Below, piece by piece: positions 1 through 12,975 of a DNA stretch of 64,000 bases (position 1 is the stretch's first letter; each line of letters begins with the position of its first letter). The stretch spans positions 806,001 to 870,000 of the forward strand of contig NC_082620.1 of assembly GCF_030936135.1 (NCBI RefSeq). Reading direction: 5' to 3'. Source of the DNA: Gavia stellata (taxonomy: Eukaryota > Chordata > Aves > Gaviiformes > Gaviidae). A program made the position numbers and the translations under genes. The notes beneath the pieces were generated by a model. The model saw nothing but the letters and a program-made list of their open reading frames with translations, searched no databases and was not told the origin of the DNA.

Positions 1-1320
1 ACTGGCCAACTGCTGTGTCCCACAGCATGGGTGCAAGGCTGTCAATATCATTGGCAGCAGCTGATTTATTAAATTACTAACATTTTTTTTGGAAAGGCTA
101 ATAATTTTTCCCCAGGGACCTGAAAAAAAAGAAATCCAATCACTAAAGCTGTGTGAGAAATAAAGAGCATGACTGAGTTTGCTATTAAACAGCAGGATGT
201 CTGTGGTCCACAGGACGGACAGCGGACACATTTAGAGGATGGGCAGTCAGAAGTGTGTTAGAAGGTATTTAGAGCAAAACCAAAATGCATGGGGTCATTA
301 ACGGCTGGCACTTGAGCACGCAGGAAAACAATTAAAGAGCAAGCATTTGCATGATACAAGCACAGAGCTCATTAGCGCATAGAAAGGAAAGCTCTCAAAA
401 TCTGCCATCAACCATACCCCACCCACCGGGCGCTCCTCGATGGCAGCCGCGTTCCTTACCCGTAGTTTACAACTGGTGTTACTAGAGCACAGCACCACGA
501 GCTGCGGGACTGGGGGAGGCTGAGCAGCAGCGACCAGAAGAAACAGCTCTAGCGCCGGTGGAGCAGCCCCAGCACTCCCCTGGCTCTCACTGTGGGGTTG
601 AAGAGCCACGAGAGCCGGTTTTGCTGCGAGGTGCAGCTCAGTTTCTGCGTGGCACAGCTCAGTTTCCGCGTGGCTAGTCACCGCAGGGACACGAGGAGCC
701 CGCCACCACCCAGAAAGGCTTCCAGGCAGCAGGCTGGGTTCCCCAGAGGCAAAGCAGCGCACACGGAGCCACACAACAGCTAAGCCAAGCCCCTGCACAC
801 GCCAGGCTGCTGTTGGAGGCTCTGGATTTCAAACCCAGCTGGGAACCCACATTTTTCCTGGGTTTTCCCTGGATTCCCCTTCCCGCACACCAGCAACTCT
901 GACAGTGACTCAGCTGTAAAGACGTCGCACCCGCGTCGTAAGCGGTCAAGAGCAGCGGTGCTCTGCACATCCCAGGGACAAGGGCGGGGGGTTTGGTTTG
1001 GTTCGGCACCCTCACACCACCTCAGTCTTGCGAGGGCTGTGTTCCAGCAGGGACACAGCTGAGCTGCTCCAGCAAAGAACTCTTGGGAACGCACCGGACC
1101 GGCAGCGAGCACCTCCTCTCCTCACTCTCCGGGACCTCCCACCCAATTGCAGTACGGCTCAATTACGTTTTAATTTTTTTACTTTTTTTTTTTTTTTGCA
1201 TTTTACCCCAACAGTGTGGATGCTGAAGAAATAAAGCAGTCATTTTTTTTCCCCAAACCTTTCATGAACACTTAACTTAAAACCTTTCATCCCAAAGTGG
1301 GTTTAAAAGGACCACGCACA
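1..1320. other. Intergenic stretch left of YBX1
   Basis: No gene is recognised here. It ends in a poly(T) run and an AATAAA hexamer at 1230-1235 on the plus strand, about 90 bases from the YBX1 poly(A) signal. That hexamer could belong to a convergent plus-strand gene: in mammals the neighbour beyond YBX1 is CLDN19, transcribed towards it. No coding exon of such a gene is visible. A 21-base tandem duplication lies near 632-675. Confidence 0.4.
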
Positions 1321-1324
1321 CAAG

Positions 1325-1700
1325 GTAATTCTTTAAGACCTTTATTAACAGATGCTTGCAGTTTGACTTGAAAAAATCAGGTGTATATTTCATACAAATT
1401 AAAAATGAGGTTCTTAAAAATCTCAACTTGACCAGATATGAAACAATTTAAAAACCTTTAAAGGTATATTGAGAAAAAACAGGTTTTTAAAAAACGTGTT
1501 TATCGTTTCCAAAAGGAGACTTCTTTAGGTAAAAATAATAAAAACCCCATGCTGCATAGATAATGCAGATAGTTCTAGTAATCTGGTCAACAGCAAAAAG
1601 CAAGCACTTAAGGTCTTCAGTTCCAATTCTTTTGTTCATTTCTTATTGCTGGAATTTCATTTTCTTTTCTTCTTCATTTCTTAAGTCTTTTCTTTGATGA
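1325..1700 (-). other. YBX1: YBX1 3' UTR terminal exon with poly(A) signal
   Basis: Read on the minus strand, this exon follows a pyrimidine-rich acceptor ending at 1701 and finishes with AATAAA (TTTATT at 1341-1346). Its sequence (for example the stretch meaning 'gcatggggtttttattattt' at about 1535-1556) closely matches the mammalian YBX1 3' UTR as I remember it, so it is an unusually conserved UTR. It should be joined to the exon that holds the stop codon, whose donor I place at 3463/3464, just after the stop at 3495-3497. No coding sequence is present. Confidence 0.85.
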
Positions 1701-3494
1701 CTAAACTGAAAAAGAGGAGAAAACAAAAAAAGGATGATCAGACAGGTGCCAGGGGCTTGTACAAGTGTTCGGTCTACCAAGACTCACCCGCAAGTCACAA
1801 ATTCTCGGTGAGCTACCTTTCACGCACACGCAGAAAAAACCCCACCAGCCACAGCTCTAGTGAGCGCACTGCACTCCACCAGACCAGCAGCCCCCTTTCA
1901 GTGACCAAACCTGCCACCTTCCACGCCAAACAAACGCGGAGGACTCCCGAAGGAAAAGACACGGAATTTAAGCACAAAAGGAATCCCGCCTACACCTCTC
2001 CCCTCGCCGGCCTCCTGCGCCAGCCTCTTTCGCGACAGCCTCCAGGGAGGGCTGCTCACATCAGGCTCTGCGCTGTGGGAGCAGGTCTGGAAACGCAGCT
2101 GGAAAACCCTGAGCCAACCCCCGGGAAGGCACGGGGACAATGGAAGATTTTCAGAAGGCGGCCGAAGAGCAGATTTCTACCTGTGCCGAACAGAGGCAGC
2201 GTGGCTTCAGTAAGCCACTGCCCAGACCACAGAAACCACAATTTATACTCTCCAATACTATCAAGAGACAGAAAGAGCAACCAAGCGTCGTCTTGGGGTT
2301 TCTCCAAAGCCCAGGATATTAACAACTCATCCAGTTGTGTTGACCATGAAGATGAACACCAGGATAGAAGAAAGGTTCACAGCAAACACTGCAGCGAGAC
2401 TTGAAGAGGTATCACGTAATCCACCTGCGTGACAAATCCAGCAGCACCCGAGGCCCTGAGCTCCCACATCTGGGAGACGGCGGCAGCCACTGCTGACACC
2501 AAGCCACTCTCCGTGCCCAGCTCCTGCGCTCCCTGTTCATTCCATTCATGTGACCATTCGTGACCGCTCCCCACCAGCGCCTAAATGTGTCTTTCCACTG
2601 GCCTGTCCTCCAGGCAACGAGCGAGGAGCGAGACACAACAGGCATGGGATACGAACGCTGGCGAGAGGAAATGTGGAGAGAGGAAGAACAGACAAGGAAG
2701 GTGCCAGAAAAAAAGAACAAGTAGAGAGAGACTGAGCAATGAAAATTTTCCCAGATAAGCAAATCTGGCCATCGGAAGACAGCACCAAACAAGCGCCAAA
2801 TCACAGCCAGTCTACCTTGCAGCGAAAACGGTGCTTTAACATCGACCTTCACGCAATCCTCCCAAGCAGCAAGCCGCACCAGTGCCGCAGTACTTCGGCC
2901 ACAGGCACCCTGGATGCTCCATGAAAAGGACCGTCTCTACCAGTTTTTCCAGCACATTTTTGTTTCAATAAAAAGCTGCTAAGGAGACGGCTCCTGCAAA
3001 TTCTGCGCCAACTTCCCAGAAATTAATGCCTAGAAGTCAATGCAATTCACCTCCCCTTTGGAACCAAGCAATAAAGGCTCAGACACTTACAGAGCGGAGT
3101 CAGCCCCAGAACCTGTTTCTCCTAGCTACCTTCCAGTCACTACACCAGCACCGCTGGAATTACTACTTCTAGGTGGACAAAGCCTGAACCACTGAGCAAA
3201 GCCAAGATTTCAAGATTAACGGTATTCTAGGCAGCGACTCCATCAATGGAAACTGAAGCCTCGTAACTCAGTCCTCCCAATTAATCAGCATTTGCACAGC
3301 AAAGTCTCACAGCTTGGTTCTGCAGACTCGCAAGTGCAGTCAGCTCAGTTACAAAGCGAGCAAGGATAGTCCAAACCTTGTAAGGCAAAAATTAAAGGAG
3401 AGCATCAAAAGAAAATAAAAGTCAGTCATTAAATTGTATCCTCAAGAACCTCCGGACACGCACCCGGATGATGGTAGAGATGGTAAGCCGGTAT

Positions 3495-6400
3495 TTACTC
3501 AGCCCCGCCCTGCTCGGCCTCGGGAGCGGACGTGTTCTCAGCTGGTGGTTCGGCTGTCTTCGTCTCTTTGCCATCTTGTGGTTTAGGGTTCTCTGGGCGT
3601 CTGCGTCGGTAGTTGAAGTTACGACGGTACCGACGTTGAGGTGGCTGCTGACTTTGGGTCTCATCCCCTTGGTTCTCTTTATCTTCTTCGTTCCCGTCCT
3701 CTCTAGGCTGTCTTTGACGAGGAGGACCCCTGAAAGTCAAGCTAGGCTTTAACAATGCAGCATCTGACCATCGCCATGTTCTGTCTCTGTTGCTAAAAGG
3801 CAAGGTTAAAAAAAAGTTGATCTGCAGCATACCTGCGAAATCGTGGTCTGTAACCTCGATACATGTTCTGCCTGACTGGTCTGCCTTGTTCTCCTGCACC
3901 CTGGTTGTCAGCACCCTGGAAGACATTAGGCAACAAACCACCTCAGCCACATGCAAAAGCCTATCAATGCCACAACCAGCGGAGCCGTGAGGAAGGCGGC
4001 TGTAAGGGGGCTGTCAGGTTAAGTCTGAGGTGTACAACAAGGCAGGCAGCGGTCCTAGGGCACAAGAGTACGCACCGTTAGAACCGGTGTTTCTTCCAGT
4101 TAATCATACAGGAAGTCAACACAAATTCAAACACACTTTGCTTTTTAGAAGCCGTAATGTTAAGACCTTCAGCTTATCAACACCTGCTCCAATGTTCCAT
4201 CTTACTGCCAAACTTTACCAAAACCATCTTGAGTATCTACGAAAAGTGGCAAAAAGCTCCGTCCCAACACCCTGCTCCAAAGCAATCAAGCCAGTTTAGC
4301 ATCACACTTTAAACAAATGTTACCTCCACTATCTCTCCCTGCACGGGAGGGTTGGAATATTGTGGTCGACGCCCGTAGGGCCTACGCATATAGTAAGGTG
4401 GGTACCGCCGCCTGCGATAGGGACGGCGTTGCTGGGCTTGGCCTTCTGGTATGTTCTCTGCTCCTTCGTTCTTTTCCCCACTCTCACTATTCTGGTAGTT
4501 TTGCTGGTAGTTGCGTGGAGGACCCCTACGACGTGGATATCGTCTGTAATGGTTACGGTCTGCTGCGTATTTACTGCCTTGCACTGGAACTCCACCAGGA
4601 CCTGTAACATTAGCCGCCTCCGCACCCTAAAGAGCAGGGAAAGCGTTAGATGAACAGTCAGCATCAAATCGGTTATAGCATAATATAATTTAGTACTGAG
4701 CAACGATTTACATCCACATTGTAAAGCAATGAAAAAAGCATTCATCTCCTTGGATGTCATCAGGCATCGACTCAAACCACAGGCACCACACCAAAGCCTG
4801 CAGACCAAGTTTTCCGCGCATACTCCAACACCGAGAGATGTGTTTACCTTTTCTCCCTCAACCACATCAAACTCCACGGTCTCTCCATCTCCTACGCTGC
4901 GGAGGTACTTCCTGGGGTTATTCTTCTTTATGGCAGTCTAACAACATAACATTGCAGGATTACGTTTACAGACACAGCATGAGAATATTACGTAGCATAT
5001 GTGGCGACTTTTTTTTTTTTTAAAAGATTAAGGAATTTGAGTATTTAGTATCTTAGGAGGAAGACCTGTACTCCTGAAAAAGCAATTAAAACACTGCACA
5101 TCCAGGAAGCCATAAAATTTACCTGTATTACTATAGTTCTGGCCTATTTGAAATGTGCAACGGCTTTACCATTGACTGGAAACATCTGCCAACATGCTGC
5201 CTGCTAGCTGAAAAAGCAGTTTGCAAACAAACAGAAAACCCACAATACACACTGGCCATAGTATTTCTTACCAGAGTTTAGCATTAAACAACCCTATAGT
5301 ATTTATACATTCCTCTGAAGTATATACACCAATATATAAGCCTTTCCAATCACACACTCAGCTTTCCAGCCCACTACCATTTCCCACACCACCGCGGCGT
5401 GCAGTAGACTACGTGTCCCAAGCTATGTAAACACATCGATGGCCATAAATGAAGAGATTTCTTTCTCCTGAGGCTTCCAATACCATCGCTTCAGCCACAG
5501 CATTTACCAATTAATCACAAATCTACTCTAGCCGTGTATGACACGCCAAGAATTAGCCCTTCCAAGGTATCGGCGCCAGACAAGCCTTTGTATCGGTATC
5601 TGTGTGTTAAATGACATTACTAGAAAACACTGGATTTTCTGTGCTATTCAGCAGTGGATTAAGTTTTTGACAGAATGGTTAATACTCAATATGCACCGCT
5701 CTCAGCTACATTCTGCTTATCAAGCACTTTAACTGAACAGTAACGCAAGTGTAACAACTTCACAAAAAAATACCAGCAACAGATTTTGACTAGATTTTCT
5801 TCCCTAAATGGAACAAAACCTATGGAAAAACATGCCCACAATTCTCAGCCTATAAAGCAGTGATTTTAGGGAAAGACAGGAAACCTCGTTACAACAGTAG
5901 CTGAGTCTAACAGCTCTTTATGACACCCAAGCTTGATAATGGGGATGGGAAAAAGCATACACAGCCATGACTCCTAAAACAAGCTGATTTCTTTCAGGTT
6001 AGACCCCTAAAACTGTTTTATTGTGAAAATTACATTAAAACAAATCACTGCCAAACCGCGCTTTTAGAAACACAGACAGTAGTTACATGACAAGTCCTGA
6101 AATCTGACTCGTAAGTCAAGGTCACTTACAGGTTACCCTACCTGCAAATCGAGTAATGAAGTCTGAAAACTTTCCTTCAGGGTATGTATTCCTGCCTCGG
6201 TACACAAAAACACAGTAGAGTCGTTTGGCCTTTCTCCACTGCCCATTACAGAATAACTTGTTACAAACAAATGCCTCTACGTTTTAATAGCAGGTAATTC
6301 AGACATAGCACAAGCAAGAAGCTGAGAGCTGGCAAATCAAACTCAAGCCAAAACACTTCCCAGAGGTTACTTTTTCCTCCCTTTGTTTACAACATCAGCA

Positions 6401-9400
6401 GTACATCCCTAACTCAAAACAAAACAACAATCCACAGACTCCTAAATGCCAGAAGTAAGCCACGCTCCAGTAAGAACTCTTTGTGGGCTGCTTCACAACA
6501 AGAGATCCTAAGACAGACAGGGTAAAAAACACAGAGACGATCACAGAGACTTGCAAGTCAGACACAAAGGCCTAAACTAAGGCCAACCCGCTCCATGAAA
6601 TAAAGCACAGGTGTGGTGTGCAGTCTCACTCTGGTCCGGTTTGCAGAGGTTTACATGCTCCCCAGAGATTGTAGTTAAGTGTCTCTATCTGTTTAATTGA
6701 TAAAGTATCTATTAAAATGTTTTCAGGCTTTCACTGAAAGGCTGGAGCCATAAGTTCCATAAAAGTTTTGCCTAAAAAGAAAAAATCTTCACTGGCACTT
6801 CATCCCTATTACAGCCCAATTAATTTCTCCCCCTGCTGCAAGCTTTTCATTTAACTTTATCTCCATATGCTTACTAACAAGTGTATGAATCCAGAAGGCA
6901 ACTAACCGGCCTTCAAACAGTTATCCCCAAGCCAACAGAGCGTACTTGCAGACACTGCAATTTTCATCACTGAACACTACCAGCCCGCTCAGCTCCACGT
7001 ACCTCGTGTCTCAGGATGGATGTATGTGATGTGCAAAACCCCCGAGTACAAGCAGGCTCTGCTTGCCGTCCAACAGTGAGAAACGGAAGTTTGTGTTCAA
7101 GTAACACTTCTTGGAGAAAGCGAGGCTCTTTCACAACTTCAATCCTACTTACATTGGTCATGCACAGTGCGTTTCACAGAGGTAACACGTTCCAGTTTCA
7201 AGGAAATCTTACCTGATGGACAAACACGTCTTCCTTGGTGTCATTCCTGCAAGACAACAGGAAATTGGAATTCACGTATGAAACACACAGTAAATTAGCC
7301 CAATTTAAAAATTCAGTTGTTTGGGGTGGGGACAAAACAGGGAGCTGTCAAGACAACCGGGTTTCAACATCAGCCTTGCTCCTCAACCTGCTCGCAACTA
7401 GTCCCCTACTAGCTGACTGCGCGGGGTGAAGGGATCGTCAGGTAGCCTATGCAAGGTTCAGAGCACACAATGAAGTCCAGTAAGTCGCCTGTGAAAGCAT
7501 TCCTCCTCCCTCCTGCATGCCCCTCTGTCCTTCACATCCCGCCGACGGAGATGTTTGAAAGAGCACCTGACAGTGACCAGACAATCATTTCTGGCAGTGC
7601 TCTGTGTGGAAGAGCAGCTATCGCAGTCTTTGAAACAAGCTATAATATCACCACTCGAGCCCTGCGTGATCTCTCCAGAGTTACATCGTCTCAGCCTCAA
7701 CCTCTCCTTCATTTAAGGAGCAACACTAGCTGATCAGCGCTCCACTGGAGGCAGCAGGGTTAGTCAAGCTGCATTTGTGAGCAGAGAAGGAAGAGCTTGG
7801 GTTCTCCCCTCACAAGAAACGGAGAACAGCTCAAGTCTGTACCTACAAGCATCCAAAAGCATCCTTCAGCGCAATCACAATACAGTTTCCACAGCTACCA
7901 CGCTGCGCGAGGCTGGACAACCACAACAGAGTACCAACCGAAGTCAGAAAAGTTTCTGTTCTGCAATCCAGAGGCACAGCCAAAACAGCCTCCGTGCTGG
8001 TTTGAGCGGCGTACGTGCCGTTTGCACCACTCATACCAAGCTTACAGCCACGCGTCCAAGCTCACATCGTACCAACTGAACATCGCTACAGTGTTAGTTT
8101 CACAAGTCTATGGAACAGTTTGAATCAATACCAAAGTGGCTTTTATTTCCTAGAATGACTGGTTAAAGACATCACAAAGCAAGCTTGTGTGAGAATGTGC
8201 TCAGAACTGGAGAGCTTACAGGTATGGGTGACTGAAGCAAGAATTTTTTATTTTATTTTTTTTTTTAAAGATAAAGCCAGGTGTTCTCACCCCTGGCTTT
8301 ACAACATGAGGATGACAATTAAACATTTTCCAAAAATCCAATCCAAGCTATGGCTCTTCTGTCAGACAGCACCAGCAAAAATAAGACACCTTGTTTCCTC
8401 ATGGAATCGGTGCCTACAAGCATCAAAGGTTACTGGAAAAAAGTAGTGAAAAGGCAACAAAGCAGAGCCAGTCTGATCATCATGAGGCTTTTTTCACCAT
8501 GAGGCATCATCTTTAGCTTATCTCCAAGGCCCACGATGCAGCACCCAGAAGCCCTTGCAAAGCCTGAGCCTAAATACTTTCTTCTTCGCAATGCAAGATC
8601 TCTTACCAGCTGCTCCAAAAGCTGAAAACCTTCAGATTCAGAAGAGCCCAGTTACAGGTTTTCAGTAAAAAAAAAAAGTTCAGCACATTCCTTCACTCTC
8701 AACTGAAAAATGGTGGTAGGAAGTGCTCCTCGTCTGTGCTCTGCAAGCATGAACGCTCCACACTCTTGTCCAAGTTTGATTTTGGGCAACCACACCAGAT
8801 GCTTGTTTTTAAAGTCCTTTTGAAAATGCAATTTCCATTTAAGAGGACACTGGAGTTTTAGATCCATGAATGACTCAGTTACACAAATATAGCTGAAGGT
8901 ATACAGGGGGTTAGTTAAAAAATGTACTGGTTGATTTTGAAGCCCAGTGCCTGCCATGTGATTCCCGATGGTGTTTTCCAGCAAGCACATCCAGAAGCAG
9001 CAAGCCTACTGCCGCTTGGATGGTGTCACAGTGACAGCAATCACTTTCTCAAAGAAAACTTGAAACGGTACAAGAGAAACCTCCACACTGAAGGCCTAAC
9101 AAGCCCTTTAGCCTATCTTTGCACTAAAGGATTCTCCCCTCAACACCTTCAACCCCTAAAATAAAAAAAAAGGGAATCAGACAAGCAGACAGACTAAGAA
9201 AACACCACTAAGTCCAGTGGAGCACCAAATACAAAGCCAGGTATCAATGTGCAGCTCCAGTTACAGCAAGAGGACCAAGCCAGCGGCCTGCACATCCGCT
9301 TATTATTTTGACAACTGTGAGAAACAACTGACAGATATTCAGAATTCAAACTAGTATTTCAGAACAGAAATGCACTTCTAACATTAAAAGAACACAGGAA

Positions 9401-11483
9401 ATACTTGAAGTTAACGTGCACCTACATCAAAGCTAAATTTTAGTTCCAAAGCTAATTTTAGCTGCAAGCAGACCCGGCTGAAGCAAAGACAAGCAAGGGC
9501 AGGAGCTCCCGCAAAGTTTCCCTTGCAGCAAGCCAGAGAGATTCCAGAGCCGAGGAAATGTCCTCCAGCCTGGTTCTCAGGCTGTGGCTCTAACCTCTTG
9601 ATAACACGAGATCACGCTGGGTTTCTCATTAAAAATGGCAACCTCAGGGATTAAACAGCTGCCAAGTTAATGGCCGGGGAAGCCATTCGGATGTCTTAAC
9701 TAGCTGCTGTTGCTTCCTTGCTTGACTCACATCACTGAGCGCTTCCACTACTGAGGGAGACAGGAAAAAAGCCTTCCCTAGAGGTAGAGTTTGTGGCCTA
9801 TGACTTTACGCGCGTTTACAAAACCCAAAGACGCTAAAGCTTACAGCACCCATGACTACGGGACACGTAACATTAAAACCTACGTGAAGAATGCAAGCTG
9901 GGCAGACTCAAGAGTCAAGTTTTTAAAGTTGCAGACACAAAACCAATTAAGGAGCTTGGCAGACACTTAAGACTGGGTCATGAGGTAACAGACAGTTAAA
10001 AAAAAGCAGTATTTAAACCAAACCTAAATAAAAGGCCCAATAAAAACACCAGTATCTACACTTGAACTGGTTTGCAGAGCAATTCCAGGACTCCTCTACT
10101 ACTGGATAGCTTCACTGATACGCCAATTTTAAGTATTTGCACAACTCTAAGTGCTCAAATTTTTCTTTAAAATCAACTACTGTCATAAAAGGAATTTTCT
10201 AGGCGCTTGTTTCTTGAAACCCCTTTATACACTCCAGTCTTGCAATATAAAAGAAATCTGAACTTTGCTCATTTCCCTGTACGTTTAGGGTTCCCTCAAG
10301 AGAGCGCCCTTTTAACTACCAACTGCTCAAAGCAATTTTTGCTTGCGTTGATGCGACTGAACTTCATGCAGGAGTTTAAACAAGTATTTTGTGCGTGCTA
10401 GCAGCCAGCAGACTTTTACGCCCTCAAGAGCAAAAAAAAAAAAAACCCAAAAAACACCACCAAAAACCCCAACCACCGTACAAAAAATCTTAACATAAGA
10501 AACACCGCCATGAAAATGAATTCACTAAGAGAGCAAGGCCAAGATTCAAGTACTGAAGAGCCAACCTGGTACAAACCGACGGGGTAAGAGACCCCGGGAG
10601 GGAGGTGGGACACATCCCATCAGTTTCTTCTGCCAAGCGTCACCAAGCAGGGTGACAGAGGTGACAGAGGCACTGACCCGCCCGCCCCGCTCCCTGCAGC
10701 ACGTGTCACCCCGAAGCGCACTTCACCTCGGGCCCAAGGGCTGCAAGGCCCGAGCGCATGGCCCCCCCCCGCCGCCCCGAGCCCTCTCCCCGGTGCTCCC
10801 CGTGGCGGGGGGCGGAGGCCGCCGCCGGGCCCTCCTCACCTGTTGATGAAGCCGTAACCGTTCCTCACGTTGAACCATTTCACTGTTCCCAAAACCTTCG
10901 TTGCTGAGGGAAGGTGGGGGGGGGGGGGGGGGGAGGAGAAGAGGGAGAGGAGGGAGAGAGAGGAGAGAGGCGGCGGCGTCAGGGCGGCACGTGGCGGGGC
11001 GGCGCACACAAAGGCCCCGCGTGGCGGACATTTTGAGGCGCCCCGCCCCCACCCGCCGACACGCGGGGCCCGGCGGCGCGCGCGGGAGGGAGGGGGGGTG
11101 GGGGGGTGGGGAAGAGGAGGAGGAGAGCGCCCAACGGCCGCCGCGGGCGCGAGCGAGGGGGTGCGCGCGCCGGGAGGTTGAGGAGGAGGCGGCAGCGGCG
11201 CGCGCCGCCCCTCAGCGAGGGGGAGCTCGCGCCGCCCTCAGCGATGGCGCGGGGGAGGGGGGGGGGGGGGTAGATCGCGCCGCCGCCGCGGCCTCCCAAC
11301 CGCCACGGACACCCCCCTCCCCTCACCGATGACCTTCTTGTCCCCGCCGGCGGGAGGCGCCGCCGAGGCCAGGCCGCTGCCCCCGTTCCCGGTCCCGCCG
11401 TTAGGCTTGGAGTCGGCGGGGGCGGCGGGGGCCGCCGCGGGGACGGGGGCGGCGGGCGGCTGGGTCTCGGCCTCGCTGCTCAT
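3495..11483 (-). CDS. YBX1: Y-box-binding protein 1 (YB-1), complete, seven coding exons
   Basis: Cold-shock-domain DNA/RNA-binding protein that coats mRNA in cytoplasmic mRNPs and regulates transcription from Y-box (inverted CCAAT) promoters. Coding exons, in transcript order: 11327-11483, 10840-10903, 7213-7246, 4848-4937, 4324-4626, 3833-3915, 3495-3729. All have GT/AG borders and total 966 bases (321 codons plus stop), close to the mammalian length of 324. Order of parts: Ala/Pro-rich N-terminus starting [10 protein letters not shown]; cold-shock domain across exons 2-4 with the RNP1-like GYGFINR and RNP2-like VFVHQ motifs; then alternating basic ([28 protein letters not shown]) and acidic clusters ending EAEQGGAE. 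The start is the ATG after a GC-rich leader, with Kozak-like context. The two large introns, 4938-7212 and 7247-10839, hold nothing I recognise. The identification is firm. Confidence 0.97.
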
Positions 11484-12260
11484 GGCGGCGGCTGTTCGGT
11501 GCGGACGGTGGTGGTGACTGGCTGTTTGCGCCGCCTCCCGCGGTGTGATGGTGACTGAGGCCGGCCGTGGGGGGGCTGCTCCCTGCTCCGGGCTCGCTGA
11601 GCTCCGCTCTCCGCTCCCGATACCGATCGAACTGGCCACAATGGCGGCCCGCACCGGCTAGCCACCCCGCGCGCCCCGCCCGCGCGCGACTCTATTCGCC
11701 GCTCGGCCCGTCCGTTAAGCCGCCAGCGAGCCCATTGGATCTTCCCCTCCTAGCCACCGCCCCTCGCGGAACGCCTATTGGTGGCGGCACCTGCCTTTCC
11801 TCAGAAACGCGCGCCCATTGGCTGCTCCGGCCGCGGCTGCCAGGCTCTCTTTTCTTACCGGCCTACCCGGAGTCCCCGCCCCCGCGCCCTGATTGGCCGC
11901 CGCCGCCGCTCCCGCCCCGAACGGGCCCGACCGGGGAAGTGCGTGCGGCCATGTGGCGGTAGCGGCGGCCGGTGCTGCTCCGTCCCCTCCCGCCCCGCGA
12001 GCCCGGTTCCTCCCGCGCGGGGCCGCCGGGGCCTCTCGCTCCCTCTCACCCCGGCTGAGTGGCCGCCCCAGCCCCGGTATTACCGGGACTCGGCCCAACG
12101 GACGCGCTGGCGGCGTTTCCCCTCGCTTTAAAAACGCGGGGCAGAGCGATCGTGCGGGCGGTCCCCGCCTCCGGGCCCGGTACAGGGGCTGGGTGCAGCC
12201 CCGGGGCGCGCGGCTCCCATTAAGAGAAATAACAATCGGAAGGAGCCCGCGAGCGTTAAT
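10680..12260 (-). promoter_or_regulatory. YBX1: YBX1 CpG-island promoter, exon 1 and intron 1
   Basis: Very CpG-rich DNA spanning exon 1, intron 1, exon 2 and about 700 bases upstream. Transcription probably starts near 11600-11680, just upstream of the ATG at 11481-11483; there is no TATA box. Long G runs (about 10916-10932 and 11258-11271) lie in intron 1 on the plus strand. Confidence 0.75.
11734..11898 (-). promoter_or_regulatory. Cluster of four CCAAT (Y-box) elements upstream of YBX1
   Basis: ATTGG on the plus strand (CCAAT on the gene strand) occurs at 11734-11738, 11777-11781, 11817-11821 and 11892-11896. The last lies in CTGATTGGCC (11889-11898), a full match to the classical Y-box core. 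These sites normally bind NF-Y. YB-1 family proteins were named for binding Y-boxes, so autoregulation is possible but is only inferred here. Confidence 0.6.
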
Positions 12261-12354
12261 TAACGGTGGGAAATGACGGACCCGGAGATATGGCGGAGCT
12301 GCTTCAAGTACAGAATTAACGTGCGGTTACAGCGCCGTAACCGGCCCCTGAGAA

Positions 12355-12975
12355 ACGGGGGGGGGGGGGCCGCGCTGGCGGACCTGACACCCCCCCCCCC
12401 CGGGGGGAGAGAGCAGCCCGGTCTAACCCCCCCGGGGGAGAGGGCAGCCCGGTCTAACCCCCCCCCCCCCCGGGGGAGAGGGCACCCCGGTCTAACCCCC
12501 CCCCCCCCCCGGGCGAGAGGGCAGCCCGGTCTAACCCCCCCGGGGGAGAGGGCAGCCCGGTCTAACCCCCCCCCCCCCCCGGGCGAGAGGGCAGCCCGGT
12601 CTAACCCCCGCCGCGGGGATAGGGCAGCCCGGTCTAACCCCCCCGGGGGAGAGGGCAGCCCGGTCTAACCCCCCCCCGGGGGAGCGGGCAGCCCGGTCTA
12701 ACCCCCCCCCCCCGGGGGAGAGGGCAGCCCGGTCTAACCCCCCCGGGGGAGAGGGCAGCCCGGTCTACCCCCCCGCCCGGGGGAGCGGGCAGCCCGGTCT
12801 AACCCTCCCCGGGGGAGCGGGCAGCCCGGTCTAACCCCCCCCGGGGGAGAAGGCAGCCCGGTCTAACCCCCCCCGGGGGGAACGGGCAGCCTGGTCTAAC
12901 CCCCCCCGGGGGAACGGGCAGCCCGGTCTAACCCCCCCTCGGAGGAGAGGGCAGCCCGGTCTAACCCCCCCCCGC
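12355..12975. repeat. C-rich minisatellite, about 17 copies, period about 31-38 bases
   Basis: Tandem repeats built on GGTCTAACC, a C run of 5-11 bases, GGGGGAGAGGG and CAGCCC. The C-run length is what varies between copies. It lies about 700 bases upstream of the YBX1 start region. The minus strand has repeated G runs and could form G-quadruplexes. Open reading frames through it are by-products of the repeat. Confidence 0.93.

Noticed and set aside
10723-11326. Multiple long frames in the YBX1 CpG island on both strands
   Set aside because: Pro/Gly/Arg-rich translations of CpG-rich DNA, overlapping well-defined YBX1 exons.
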